DNA of 62,694 bases from Deltaproteobacteria bacterium (GCA_021737785.1 JAIPDI010000033.1:1-62694); one strand, 5' to 3'; positions 18,201 through 26,847 are shown, counted from the stretch's first letter. The notes: generated from the sequence alone by a model not told the origin. Numbers and translations are program-made.

Positions 18201-18668
18201 ATGTTATTGAGAAGAACAGCGAGTTGGCCTACATGGGATTGGACGAGTCCATTTGAAGAGATGGAACGGCTGAGAAGGCAGATGGAACTGCTTTCCGGTG
18301 GGCGCGCAGGCGAACGGTTGTGGAGCACGCCTGCAGCCGGTGTCTTTCCTCTCATGAACATCACCGAGGATAAAGACAATTACTATGTCCGCGCCGAGCT
18401 TCCCGGTCTCAACGCAGATGACTTGGAACTCTCTGTGACAGGGGATACCCTTTCTGTCTCCGGTGAGAGGAAGATCCCTGCTGAAGATGAAAAGGCACAG
18501 TATCATCGAAGAGAGAGGGATGCCGGAAAATTCAGCCGGATCGTCAGCCTCCCTGCCCAACTGGATACGGGTAAGGTGGAGGCGAGCTGTAAGGACGGCG
18601 TCCTCACGGTAACCCTGCCGAAAGCGGAAGAGGCAAAACCGAGGCAGATCGCCGTAAAGGCATCCTGA
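18201..18668 (+). CDS. Small heat-shock protein Hsp20/alpha-crystallin, 1 of 3
   Basis: A 155-residue sHSP. The ATG at 18201 follows GGAGG. The N terminus is aromatic and Trp-rich (TASWPTWDWTSPFEEMERL) and is followed by the alpha-crystallin domain (residues about 45-140): VFPLMNITEDKDNYYVRAELPG, GDTLSVSGERK, YHRRERDAGKFSR, CKDGVLTVTLPKAEEAKP. The C-terminal Ile-X-Val (QIAVKAS) allows oligomer assembly. It is an ATP-independent holdase for unfolded proteins. The second sHSP follows after 21 bases. Confidence 0.95.
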   Translation: MLLRRTASWPTWDWTSPFEEMERLRRQMELLSGGRAGERLWSTPAAGVFPLMNITEDKDNYYVRAELPGLNADDLELSVTGDTLSVSGERKIPAEDEKAQYHRRERDAGKFSRIVSLPAQLDTGKVEASCKDGVLTVTLPKAEEAKPRQIAVKAS

Positions 18669-18689
18669 CATAGAAAGGAGGGATACGAC

Positions 18690-19097
18690 ATGACGGATAC
18701 GGAGAGCAAATCGATTCAGGTAAAGGAAAAATCAGAACTGACCACGCCTGCCGAGCAAACGCGGCCGGGGTTGGTTTTCACGCCTGCGGTGGATATCTTT
18801 GAAACCGAAAAGGAGATCACCCTCCTGGCCGATATGCCCGGCGTGAAATCTGCAGACCTGGACATTGACCTTCGGGACAACATGCTGACCCTGGATGGCG
18901 ACGTCAAGCCCCCTGAAGGGACGGACGAGGTTGATGTGATTCGGGAGTACCGGACCGGGAAATATTACCGGCAATTCACCCTGTCGCAGCTCATTGATCA
19001 GGCAAAGATTGCTGCTGAACTCAAGGACGGGGTCCTTCGGTTGCAGCTTCCCAAGGTCGAGGCGGCAACGCCCCGCAGGATCGCGGTTAAGAGTTGA
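18690..19097 (+). CDS. Small heat-shock protein Hsp20, 2 of 3
   Basis: A 135-residue sHSP with GGAGGG upstream of the ATG. The N-terminal extension is short and rich in charged residues (TDTESKSIQVKEKSELTTPAEQ), much less aromatic than its neighbour. The alpha-crystallin domain is complete: TPAVDIFETEKEITLLADMPG, LRDNMLTLDGDV, EYRTGKYYRQFTL, LKDGVLRLQLPK and RIAVKS. It probably forms mixed or separate oligomers with the first gene product, which lies 21 bases upstream. Confidence 0.94.
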   Translation: MTDTESKSIQVKEKSELTTPAEQTRPGLVFTPAVDIFETEKEITLLADMPGVKSADLDIDLRDNMLTLDGDVKPPEGTDEVDVIREYRTGKYYRQFTLSQLIDQAKIAAELKDGVLRLQLPKVEAATPRRIAVKS

Positions 19098-19240
19098 TGA
19101 ACCCGGCAATTCCTCAGAGCGGCGACTTAATGCATCACATTCGTGTCATGCCTTATGCGATCGCCGCTCTAGGGATAAGCCGCTCACATGAAAAAACGTC
19201 TCCTTTAACGCTTATATACTGTCGAAAGGAGGTGAGTGTA

Positions 19241-19981
19241 ATGGCTGTATCTGAAAAGGCAAAGGAAAGGCTGGACGAGGCGGGCAAAGAGATCCGGGAA
19301 GCCGTTGACAGCCTCAGAAAGGAAGTCACCGAACTCACCCATAAGGTCAGGGATAAACTCAAGGGCAGCGGGGAGGAGGTGCGCGATTCTGCCCAGGAAC
19401 TCCTTCAGGAGTTCAAACATCTCTCGGAGCGGGTCAAGGATATCATTCCAAAGGGTAGGAGAAGGCGTTCTTCCCTCCCTGTGCGCGTTGACAGGTATCC
19501 GGAATATCCGCCGGATGAATGGGAGCGGCCGTTCCTGGAACTCCGTAACGCCACGGATCGCCTCTTCGAAGACTTCTTCAGAAGTTACCCAATGCCTTTC
19601 ACCGGAGGCAAAGGTGCGTGGGACCCGGCAATGGGTGTTTCGGGGATGAACTGGCCTCGTGTGGATATGGATGAAACCGATGAGGCCCTTCGACTCACAG
19701 CGGAATTGCCCGGTGTGGATAAGGACGACCTCGATGTCTCCCTGACGGATGACAGGATCACCATCCGGGGAGAAAAAAAGATGCAACAAGAGCAGAAGAA
19801 GGGAGACTATTATACGTCTGAACGCTTTTATGGGTCTTTTAAACGAAGTTTTTATCTCCCCTGCGAGGTGGAACCCGACGGTGCGGAGGCTTCTTTCAAG
19901 GACGGTGTCTTGTCTATAACATTGCCCAAGTCGCCCGCTGCCCGCGAAAGCATCAAGAAGATAACGGTCCATGCCGGATGA
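19241..19981 (+). CDS. Small heat-shock protein with coiled-coil N-terminal extension, 3 of 3
   Basis: A 246-residue protein, long for this family. The ATG at 19241 follows AAAGGAGGTGAGTG, an excellent ribosome binding site; the frame stays open from 19094 without comparable signals. Residues 1-75 form a charged heptad-like helix (KAKERLDEAGKEIREAVDSL.., then KLKGSGEEVRDSAQELL), followed by a basic RRRR patch, a Pro/Tyr-rich linker, and an alpha-crystallin domain (VDMDETDEALRLTAELPG, RITIRGEKK, SFKDGVLSITLPK). The extension may tether or oligomerise the protein differently from its two neighbours. Confidence 0.93.
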   Translation: MAVSEKAKERLDEAGKEIREAVDSLRKEVTELTHKVRDKLKGSGEEVRDSAQELLQEFKHLSERVKDIIPKGRRRRSSLPVRVDRYPEYPPDEWERPFLELRNATDRLFEDFFRSYPMPFTGGKGAWDPAMGVSGMNWPRVDMDETDEALRLTAELPGVDKDDLDVSLTDDRITIRGEKKMQQEQKKGDYYTSERFYGSFKRSFYLPCEVEPDGAEASFKDGVLSITLPKSPAARESIKKITVHAG

Positions 19982-20430
19982 ACATGGAGGGGATCACCTC
20001 TGTATGGTCTCAATGCCCCTGAAGATCTTTCGGGGAATAGGGAGACATATGCCAGGGTCCTGCGCTCCCTCACCGCTGAATGAGCGGATCAGGAGACCTT
20101 TTTCCCTTGCCTGTGTATCATACCGCACTCCTGCCATACATCCGGAAAGACCATAATTCCTCCCTCCAGGTTCTCACACGCCACCATCGATCTTCCTTGA
20201 AAATTCAGGAAGATGCACCAACAGATCTTCATCCCAGCCGCACGCGGAGGGCATATCCCTCTCTCCTCCGTCCTTTCGCGTCCTCTGGATATATGGGGCG
20301 ACCTCCCCACAGGAATGGATTTGCACTTTCAAACCTATCAGGCTTGTGGTATGTTACCCCCCGCTGATGGGGCCGCCCGGGCGGTAACCAGGGTGGTACT
20401 GATTTTCGTGGACCTGAGAGAAAAACCCCT
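19982..20430. other. 449-base stretch, no gene recognised
   Basis: It lies between the third sHSP gene and the receiver gene. The segment CCCCTGAAGATCTTTCGGGG at about 20013 could form a weak hairpin. A phrase CCAGGGTGGTACTG at about 20390 recalls a T-box motif but is not supported (see rejected items). Otherwise nothing is seen. Confidence 0.3.
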
Positions 20431-20895
20431 ATGTCAAAGAAAATATTTATCATTGACGATGATCCCGATTCAATCAGCTTTCTCCGGTGCATTCTGAAAG
20501 CACATGACTATGACACCATCTGGTCCTTGTCCAGCGCCACCGCCATTGCCATGGCCCGGTCCGAAAAACCGGACCTTATTCTCCTGGACCTTCTTATGCC
20601 GGAAAAGAGCGGAATCCGTCTGTTCAAGGAACTCCGGAAGGACCCTGAGCTGCAGCACATCCCGGTGGTCATTGTGAGCAATATGCCACAGGTTGCATCC
20701 GATCTCAGCACCCTCATCGGCAGGCACTCGGATCCCTCGCTGAACAGCGTCGGTCCTCGCCCAAACTCACCGGAAGGCCTGATGGAAAAGCCGATTGAAC
20801 CTGATTTATTGACCAGGACAATCCAGAAAATCTTGAATGAAGGAGATATGTGGAAAAATGAAAATAGGAAAACACGCACGGAATCGGTTCGTTAA
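20431..20895 (+). CDS. Lone response regulator receiver
   Basis: A 154-residue receiver protein. The acidic pocket is Asp9-Asp11 (FIIDDDP), the phosphoacceptor is Asp53 in LILLDLLMPEKSG, the Ser is in VVIVSNMP and the Lys is in LMEKPIEP. A Pro/Ser-rich stretch (residues about 97-117) is inserted before the conserved Lys. A 20-residue charged tail replaces an output domain. The 3' end overlaps the next gene, a PAS/HisKA protein lacking an ATPase domain, so the pair probably works together. Confidence 0.88.
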   Translation: MSKKIFIIDDDPDSISFLRCILKAHDYDTIWSLSSATAIAMARSEKPDLILLDLLMPEKSGIRLFKELRKDPELQHIPVVIVSNMPQVASDLSTLIGRHSDPSLNSVGPRPNSPEGLMEKPIEPDLLTRTIQKILNEGDMWKNENRKTRTESVR

Positions 20896-21958
20896 ATCCG
20901 AGAACGATTGCGAACAAGGCCCTGACTTTTATGCCAGCCTATTCATCAACTCACCTATCGGCATCTATATTGTTCAAGATGGGAAGTTTAGATTTCTGAA
21001 TCCGGAATTCTTGAGAATTTCCGGCTATGAAGAGCATGAATTGCTGGGGACGGACTCATTAGGCATCGTGCATCCTGAGGAGAGGGATTTTGTAAGAGAA
21101 AAATCCATCCAGATGTTGAAAAAAAAGAGCATGGGCACCTATGATCACCGGGTGATCACCAAGAATGGGGAGATCCGCTGGATCATCGAGACAGTTACCT
21201 CCATTACCTATGGCGGCCGCAGGGCGGCCCTGGGCTATTTTATGGATAACACCCAGAACGTACTCACTAAAGAGGCGCTGCTCATTTCCGAGGACAAGTT
21301 CAAAAAGGTCTTTCGTTCGAGCCCGGACTGGTTTGTCATCAGCACCCTTGAGGATGGGTTTTATGTCGACGTAAACGAGGCCTTTTTGCGAACCACCGGT
21401 TATGAACGGCATGAGGTAATCGGCAAGAGCTCAGTGGAATTAGGCATCTGGGCCCAGCGCGAGAAGAGATCGCAGATGCTCGAAACCCTCAAGAAAGAAG
21501 GCGCCGTCAGGAACATGGAGGTTGACTTTCGCATGAAATCCGGGGAGATTCGCAATGTGCTCTGGTCTGCGGAAGTGATCGACTATGGAGAAGAGAAATG
21601 CCTTATTGCGGTCACCCGCGATGTTACCGCCCGCCATCGCGCCCAGATGGAGCAACTCAAGCGGGAGAAGCTTCAGGGGATCTTGGAAATCGCAGGCGCC
21701 ACATGCCACGAAGTCAACCAACCTCTCCAGTATATGTGCCTGCTTCTCGATGAGGTCTTGAAGGACGATCCGGAAAACGAAAACCTGAAGGAAATCAAAA
21801 AACAGTGCGACCGGATCACATCAATTACCCAGAAAATCGAGGGGATCACTCTTTGTGAAAGCATGGATTACATCCAGGGGAAAAAGATCATAGACATCAT
21901 CGAGGCGTCAAAAGAAAAGGTAAAAAAAGACTCAGAAATTATACGGCCGGCTGTCTGA
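20837..21958 (+). CDS. PAS-PAS-HisKA sensor protein lacking an ATPase domain
   Basis: At most 373 residues; the start is 20837 or 20858, because the gene overlaps the preceding receiver gene. Two PAS domains occupy about residues 25-150 (SPIGIYIVQDGKFRFLNPEFL) and 155-275 (SSPDWFVISTLEDGFYVDV). A HisKA-like helix follows with H box AGATCHEVNQPLQYM, and the protein ends about 90 residues later at ETIRPAV-like tail residues. No N, G1, F or G2 box of HATPase_c is seen, and the stop codon is followed by a convergent gene. It may be phosphorylated by another kinase or act as a phosphotransfer or dimeric sensor with the adjacent receiver (inference). Confidence 0.82.
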   Translation: MKEICGKMKIGKHARNRFVKSENDCEQGPDFYASLFINSPIGIYIVQDGKFRFLNPEFLRISGYEEHELLGTDSLGIVHPEERDFVREKSIQMLKKKSMGTYDHRVITKNGEIRWIIETVTSITYGGRRAALGYFMDNTQNVLTKEALLISEDKFKKVFRSSPDWFVISTLEDGFYVDVNEAFLRTTGYERHEVIGKSSVELGIWAQREKRSQMLETLKKEGAVRNMEVDFRMKSGEIRNVLWSAEVIDYGEEKCLIAVTRDVTARHRAQMEQLKREKLQGILEIAGATCHEVNQPLQYMCLLLDEVLKDDPENENLKEIKKQCDRITSITQKIEGITLCESMDYIQGKKIIDIIEASKEKVKKDSEIIRPAV

Positions 21959-22204
21959 CTGGCACCTGTAAAAGCCGGTTATCTCGTCTCCGAGTGATTC
22001 AAGAAACTCCTCCAGTTCGTGTTCCTCGTCGAATCTCATGACGCCCACGTGGCCGGTGGCATGTTCAACAGGACAACCCGCCGCTGAATCGGCGCACGCC
22101 CTGGAAAAGGCTTCCGGGTCGCCATGGTATTTTTCCCCCAATTCCAACTCGCTGATAACCGCTGTTGCATGCCCGTAACTATCGAAATAGATATAATATA
22201 TCAT
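21932..22204 (-). CDS. Small protein of unknown function
   Basis: A 90-residue protein. I use the ATG at 22204, preceded by GGAGGAAGCCTA, an excellent ribosome binding site; the frame extends upstream without a start signal. The sequence begins MIYYIYFDSYGHATAV, contains GCPVEHATGHVGVMRFDEEHELEEFLES and ends in basic RPYNF-like residues. I do not recognise a family. It converges on and overlaps the end of the PAS/HisKA gene by 27 bases. Confidence 0.6.
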   Translation of the reverse strand: MIYYIYFDSYGHATAVISELELGEKYHGDPEAFSRACADSAAGCPVEHATGHVGVMRFDEEHELEEFLESLGDEITGFYRCQSDSRPYNF

Positions 22205-22505
22205 TAGGCTTCCTCCTGATGGATCCCGAATTGACAGGCGTTTTGGGGTTCGCTCTTCAGAATGTATCAGCATATCAGCAGTTCGTCGCCCACACCAGGG
22301 AATTCCGCCATTTCTTTGCTTGCCCACAAGCCTAATCCCATCGGCATCCATGGGTTTGTGGTTGAAACAGGAGTATGGGTGTGTTAAAGGTTTTGACAGG
22401 AAATTCACGAGGAGCCCTTCCAGTGGGAGACAGGCAAGAACAAAGAAAGGAATAAAAGGGTGACATCGGGAAGATTCTTCCAGGGGCAGTGCCAAAATAA
22501 TCCCG
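22205..22505. other. 301-base stretch without a gene
   Basis: It separates two small minus-strand genes. I see no reading frame, repeat, or clear promoter in it. Confidence 0.3.
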
Positions 22506-22838
22506 TTATGTGCGGATGTTCAGTTGATCGATGATCCCGTCGGCAAACCTGAATATGAAGTCCCGCTGGCTGGGCGTGCAGTAGGACGGGCAGTCGCATC
22601 GCATGCTTTTCAGGGTGCGCACAAACAGTTCCAGCTTGATCCAGTCCTGGCCCAGTTCCACGGCAAACACATGGGGTTGGCACTGCGTGTGCAGATATTG
22701 GGTTTCATTGAGGAGATCATCGGGTATCCGGACCCAGAAGATCTGCTCGAGACTGGAGCTGATGGCGTGTTTTTTAAGAAATCCTCGAATCAGCGCCATC
22801 CCCTGGACAGGAATCTCATCAATCAGGTATGCCCTCAT
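22506..22838 (-). CDS. Small protein with CDCPSYC cysteine motif
   Basis: A 110-residue protein that begins MRAYLIDEIPVQGMALIRGFL. It has a Cys in HTQCQPHVF, a closely spaced CDCPSYC at about residues 80-86, and a helix (RDFIFRFADGIIDQLN) at the end. The cysteines could bind a metal. I do not recognise a family. Its ATG overlaps the end of the 115-residue membrane gene by 4 bases, so the two are coupled. Confidence 0.65.
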   Translation of the reverse strand: MRAYLIDEIPVQGMALIRGFLKKHAISSSLEQIFWVRIPDDLLNETQYLHTQCQPHVFAVELGQDWIKLELFVRTLKSMRCDCPSYCTPSQRDFIFRFADGIIDQLNIRT

Positions 22839-23182
22839 GACGGGAGATCCCTCTCTTCCATCTCATCGATTCTCCTGCCTCCCATGTAAGCATCCACCAC
22901 GGAATAGACCCAGAGGAGGATGAACAGCCCCGCCATGGCCCACAGGAGGGTCAGATTTTCCGCCCTGAGCCTGGCCATTAACATTTCAGGATCTGAGATG
23001 TCCATATTTGCTGATCCGAAGATAGAATGGACGAGGTGTGCCAGTTTGATGATTCCCGCGATAAAAAGGAGGAAAACCCCGCCCAAGAGCAGGCCCCCTT
23101 TTTTCAGATCCTGATTTATAATCTGTCCCAACCCCGGAATAACGAGACCGGAACAGAGGGGTGACATGAGTGCCTTTTTCAT
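22835..23182 (-). CDS. Small two-membrane-segment protein (TM2/DUF5683-like)
   Basis: A 115-residue protein. The Pro-Gly-rich start GLVIPGLGQIINQDLKKGG and the following hydrophobic segment (LLLGGVFLLFIAGII) recall TM2 or DUF5683-type proteins, with a second segment at about residues 80-100 (LLWAMAGLFILLWVYSVVDAY) and an acidic C terminus. The function is unknown. The gene precedes and overlaps the CDCPSYC gene and is divergent from the TIM-barrel gene. Confidence 0.65.
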   Translation of the reverse strand: MKKALMSPLCSGLVIPGLGQIINQDLKKGGLLLGGVFLLFIAGIIKLAHLVHSIFGSANMDISDPEMLMARLRAENLTLLWAMAGLFILLWVYSVVDAYMGGRRIDEMEERDLPS

Positions 23183-23278
23183 CAGCTAAAACCCGTAAAA
23201 ATTGGATTGTCAAGATTTCGATGCAATCCCCTTATATCCAAATACACCCGCAGTGTCAATGCGGCTTGAGGACGTTGT

Positions 23279-24070
23279 ATGATGCACCCGCTGACTGACC
23301 TTCTCCAGATCAATATCCCCTTCACCATGCTTTCTGAATCCTACCTGGATCGGTTCGTTGCGAACCGGCTCAATCCCGAAATCGGGTTTGACGCCCAGGC
23401 CCTGGACGCATTCCCCCTTTCCCATATGGAGGCGGCGGCAGAACGACTTCAGGAGGCAGGCCTTGCCATCACGTTTCATGCGCCTTTCATGGATCTCTCT
23501 CCCGGCTCACCGGACCCCAAAATCAGGGACCTTACCCGAAAGCGACTGGAGCAGGTCACCCGGTTGATTCCCCTTTTCAGACCAAAGACCGTGGTCTGCC
23601 ACACCGGATATGATCACAGGCGATACTGGCACATCCGGGATCGTTGGCTCAAGAACAGCCTTGGCATATGGTCCGAAATTGCTGGGCACATACGGTCTGA
23701 GGGCGCTGCAATGATGCTGGAAAATGTCTATGAGCAATCCCCGGACGACATGATCGATTTATTGGAGAATCTGAGGGATGATGGGGTCGGTTTTTGTCTG
23801 GATACCGGGCACCAGGCGGTTTTCGGCAAAGCTCCCATGGATGAATGGATCGCCTCTCTGGGACCTTATCTGGGACAATTGCACCTGCACGACAACTCCG
23901 GCAAGCAGGACGAACACCTGGCTCTGGGACAGGGGCGTATCGATTTCGACCATTTATTCAAACTTCTTACGGCGGTCTCCCCCATCCGTCCGGTGGTCAC
24001 CCTCGAACCCCACAGAGAAGAGGAATTGTGGCCCAGTTTGAAATACCTTGACAAAATATGGCCATGGTAA
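23279..24070 (+). CDS. Sugar phosphate isomerase/epimerase-type TIM barrel
   Basis: A 263-residue protein of the xylose isomerase-like / AP endonuclease family 2 barrel. Metal-ligand motifs are visible: His in LAITFHAPFMDLS, His in VVCHTGYDH, Glu in MMLENVYE, His in LDTGHQAV, His in QLHLHDNSG, and Glu in VTLEPHREE. The family includes sugar epimerases, deoxyribonuclease IV and IolE-type enzymes; the absence of a C-terminal extension points to a sugar or inositol-type isomerase. The substrate cannot be assigned. No sugar transporter or kinase lies nearby. Confidence 0.85.
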   Translation: MMHPLTDLLQINIPFTMLSESYLDRFVANRLNPEIGFDAQALDAFPLSHMEAAAERLQEAGLAITFHAPFMDLSPGSPDPKIRDLTRKRLEQVTRLIPLFRPKTVVCHTGYDHRRYWHIRDRWLKNSLGIWSEIAGHIRSEGAAMMLENVYEQSPDDMIDLLENLRDDGVGFCLDTGHQAVFGKAPMDEWIASLGPYLGQLHLHDNSGKQDEHLALGQGRIDFDHLFKLLTAVSPIRPVVTLEPHREEELWPSLKYLDKIWPW

Positions 24071-24128
24071 CCGCGGGGGCTTCCCGGTTTTTTATTGAAT
24101 TTTAAGGATATTTGCGGTAGCCTTTTAA

Positions 24129-24210
24129 GGTATAAGGCGCAAGGCGTAGGGAGCGTAAAAGGCAGAAAAGCAGTGGGCGGCGTAAGGCTGGAAGCAGAAA
24201 GCTCAAAGCG
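24129..24210. repeat. Degenerate GGCGCAAGGC repeat
   Basis: The phrases AAGGCGCAAGGCGTAGGG and GCAGAAAGCTCAAAGC resemble those at 33177-33235, 36013-36050, 43974-44050 and (inverted) 44107-44141. The segments lie in spacers or at gene ends. No known element family is recognised. Confidence 0.45.
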
Positions 24211-24283
24211 ACCAGGATAACCGATACCCTGTTTTATGCGCTTGCAGGCGCTCAGGATGCCTCAATTCCTGAATTCCTAAATT

Positions 24284-24433
24284 GTGGCTGAACGAAAACC
24301 CGGAAATCCAAAAAGGTGGAATCGAAAACTTGATTTTATTAATTTCAACTCTATTCCATCAATTCGGAATTCGCAATTCCTCAATTCGCAATTGTGCCTG
24401 AATCACGCCAAGGCGTGATTTTCGTTCAGGCAC
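24284..24433. repeat. MITE-like element, full copy (type A)
   Basis: A 150-base element with imperfect 15-base terminal inverted repeats: left GTGGCTGAACGAAAA, right TTTTCGTTCAGGCAC. Near the right end lies a nested palindrome of GTGCCTGAATCACGCC and GGCGTGAT. The copy at 28847-28997 is nearly identical. It does not encode a protein. A degenerate extra fragment of the same family may lie just upstream (24262-24290). Confidence 0.85.
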
Positions 24434-24457
24434 CAAATACGAGATTATCATAACGTT

Positions 24458-25483
24458 ATGGATCGTCCGTTCCCCAAATCGGTTACCTCCGCAGAGAAAT
24501 GCAAGCGTCTGATGGAGATCTTGTCTCCGGACGAGACATGGGGCATCATCATGAACGCTGATCCAGATGCCATTGCCAGCGCCCTCGCTCTCAAGCGCCT
24601 CTTTTGGCGGAAGGTGAGAAAGGTAACGCTTTTCCATATCAATCCCATTGAACGGGCCGACAATCTGGCCTTGATCAGCTGCCTCAAAATCAATATGCAG
24701 CGGATCCGGTCCATGAGAGGGAGAAAAATTCATCGATGGGCCATTGTAGACTCCCAGCCGCACCATCATAAACGGTTTATGAGCCATCCCTTTGACATCA
24801 TTATCGATCATCACCCGCTGGGCCCTCCATCGGAGGCGGCCTTTATCGACATAAAAGAGGACTACGGCGCCAATTCCACGATTCTGACCGAGTACCTCAG
24901 GGCGTCCAAGATCACCCCTTCCCCGCGTCTGGCCACCGCCCTCTTCTATGGCATCAAGACGGATACCGACAACTTTGTCAGGGAATCAGCGCCCAATGAT
25001 ATGAATGCATTCCGGTATCTCTACCCCCTCGCCAACATGAATACCATAAAGAAGATCGAATCTTCGGAGATGAGTACGGAAACGCTGAATGACTTCCGGT
25101 TTGCGATGGAACACGTGATCTTTATAAAGGATATTGCCTATATCAACATGGAAGAAATAACCCGCCCGGATGTCCTGGTCATGATTGCCGATTTTTTCAT
25201 GAAACTGGCCGAAGCCGAATGGAGCATCGCGGCCGGCACATATGAAGACAGATTTATCGCCATTCTGAGAAATGCAGGATTCAGGGGCGATGCAGGCAAG
25301 ATGGTCCAGCGCCTCTTTAAACCCTGGGGGGGATCTGCCGGCGGTCATAAGAGTGCCAGCCGGGCTGAAATCCCTTTGAAGAATATGATAGGAGAGACAA
25401 ATGACCGGTCCCTGCCGAACCGACTGGTCTTAAAGGAATTAAAGCGATTGAAACATGTCGCAACCGAGGGAGATCAATCTTGA
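24458..25483 (+). CDS. DHH-family phosphoesterase (NrnA/RecJ-like)
   Basis: A 341-residue DHH/DHHA1 protein. The metal-binding block MNADPDAIASALAL corresponds to the first conserved Asp pair, the hallmark DHH is in IIIDHHPLG, and the C-terminal DHHA1 motif is GGSAGGHKSASRAEIP. The family acts on oligoribonucleotides, pAp or cyclic dinucleotide products; an NrnA-like nanoRNase or 3'-phosphoadenosine phosphatase is the best guess. The mgtE ATG-equivalent TTG overlaps its stop codon, so the two genes are translationally coupled. Confidence 0.88.
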   Translation: MDRPFPKSVTSAEKCKRLMEILSPDETWGIIMNADPDAIASALALKRLFWRKVRKVTLFHINPIERADNLALISCLKINMQRIRSMRGRKIHRWAIVDSQPHHHKRFMSHPFDIIIDHHPLGPPSEAAFIDIKEDYGANSTILTEYLRASKITPSPRLATALFYGIKTDTDNFVRESAPNDMNAFRYLYPLANMNTIKKIESSEMSTETLNDFRFAMEHVIFIKDIAYINMEEITRPDVLVMIADFFMKLAEAEWSIAAGTYEDRFIAILRNAGFRGDAGKMVQRLFKPWGGSAGGHKSASRAEIPLKNMIGETNDRSLPNRLVLKELKRLKHVATEGDQS

Positions 25484-26847
25484 CCGTTTTTGAAGCAAGG
25501 CCCGTCGACGGCAGACTGCTTGAGGAAGTCAAGCGACTCGTTGATCAGCAGGACAGCCTGACGCTGAAAACGCTCCTCGATCAGATGAGGCCCGCTGACG
25601 TCGCCGATGTTATCGAGCATTCAGGCAGGGAGGAAGGGCTGCTCATATTCCGTCTCCTGGAGCCCGAAGGGGCCGGCGAGGTCCTCATGGAAATCGAGGC
25701 ACCTGTTCGGGAACGTATCCTGAAGGATCTTGACAGCAAGGCCATATCCCAAATTGTCGAGGTGCTCAACTCTGACGATGCAGCCGACGTGGTGGGAAAT
25801 CTCCCGGCGGATCGGGCAAGAGAGGTCATTGAAGCGGTCGGAGATCAGGTCACCGAGGAGCTTAAGAAACTCCTCACCTATCCTGAGGACACGGCCGGCG
25901 GCATCATGGCCCTGGAATTTGTGGCTGTCAAGGCCAGCGCCACGGTAAGGGATGCCATTGAATCCATCAGGGAAAAACGGGAGGAGGTGGAAAATCTTTA
26001 TTATATCTGGGTGACGGACACCTATCAAAAACTGGTGGGGCTCATTTCGCTGAAAGACCTGGTGCTGGAACCCCCTGACAGGCAGATCAGCGAGATCATG
26101 AATCCGGAGGTGATATCCGTTAATGTCAGGGCCGATCAGGAGGAGGTGATTCACCTGGTCAGGCGATATGACCTTGTCAATATACCGGTGGTGGACGATT
26201 CTTATCGCCTGGTGGGCCGGATTACCTATGACGATATCATCGAAGCGATCGAAGATGAGGTGAATGAGGATATCTCACTCATGGCCGGGGTCATCGATCA
26301 GGAAATTACAGAGGCCTCCACCCTGAAAATATCCAGGGCACGGCTGCCCTGGCTGGTGGCGGCCCTTTTCGGAGGCGTGTTTGCCGCGTTGGTCATCGAC
26401 CAGTTCCAATCCTCTCTGGAAAAGCTGATCGCCCTCTCCTTTTTCTTCCCGGTCATCATGGCCATGGGAGGCAATACGGGCACCCAGGCGGCCACGGTGG
26501 TGGTCAGGGGGCTTGCCACGGGCGACATCGGTCTCGTGAATGTGGGAAAGCGGCTCTTTATGGAAATGCGGGTCGCCCTCATCAACGGCGTCATATGCGG
26601 GCTGATTCTTGGAGTGATTGTGGGACTCTGGCTCAAGAATTTCCGGCTCGCTTTGATCGTAACCATCGCCCTTATCGCCATTATCCTCCTTTCAGGTCTG
26701 ATCGGTTCTGCAATCCCCTTATTACTCAAGAAGATGAATATCGATCCGGCCCTGGCCTCAGGACCGTTTGTCACCACCACAAACGATATCTTCAGCCTCC
26801 TGATCTACCTGGGCCTGGTGACCCTCTTTCTGCGCGCTCCGGTTTAA
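25480..26847 (+). CDS. mgtE: Magnesium transporter MgtE
   Basis: A 455-residue MgtE with a TTG start that overlaps the DHH stop (TTGA). GAGGGAGA lies 7 bases upstream. The cytosolic N domain (residues about 20-125, LPADRAREVIEAVG) senses Mg2+, two CBS domains follow (about 130-255, including VVDDSYRLVGRITYDD), and a C-terminal five-helix channel contains the family MAMGGNTGTQAATVVVRG block. The pairing with a DHH phosphoesterase is unexplained but could reflect a Mg2+-dependent nuclease or simply operon packing. Confidence 0.95.
   Translation: MTVFEARPVDGRLLEEVKRLVDQQDSLTLKTLLDQMRPADVADVIEHSGREEGLLIFRLLEPEGAGEVLMEIEAPVRERILKDLDSKAISQIVEVLNSDDAADVVGNLPADRAREVIEAVGDQVTEELKKLLTYPEDTAGGIMALEFVAVKASATVRDAIESIREKREEVENLYYIWVTDTYQKLVGLISLKDLVLEPPDRQISEIMNPEVISVNVRADQEEVIHLVRRYDLVNIPVVDDSYRLVGRITYDDIIEAIEDEVNEDISLMAGVIDQEITEASTLKISRARLPWLVAALFGGVFAALVIDQFQSSLEKLIALSFFFPVIMAMGGNTGTQAATVVVRGLATGDIGLVNVGKRLFMEMRVALINGVICGLILGVIVGLWLKNFRLALIVTIALIAIILLSGLIGSAIPLLLKKMNIDPALASGPFVTTTNDIFSLLIYLGLVTLFLRAPV

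Noticed and set aside
20388-20405. Phrase CCAGGGTGGTACTG resembling a T-box AGGGTGGNACCGCG motif
   Set aside because: The specifier stem is not seen, the closing bases differ, and the downstream gene is a response regulator and not an amino-acid gene.
24359-24480. Peptide-like translations from the MITE-like elements (PERKSRLGVIQAQL)
   Set aside because: The same wording in all copies comes from the hairpin end, and the middle segments diverge without codon bias, so it is not a gene.
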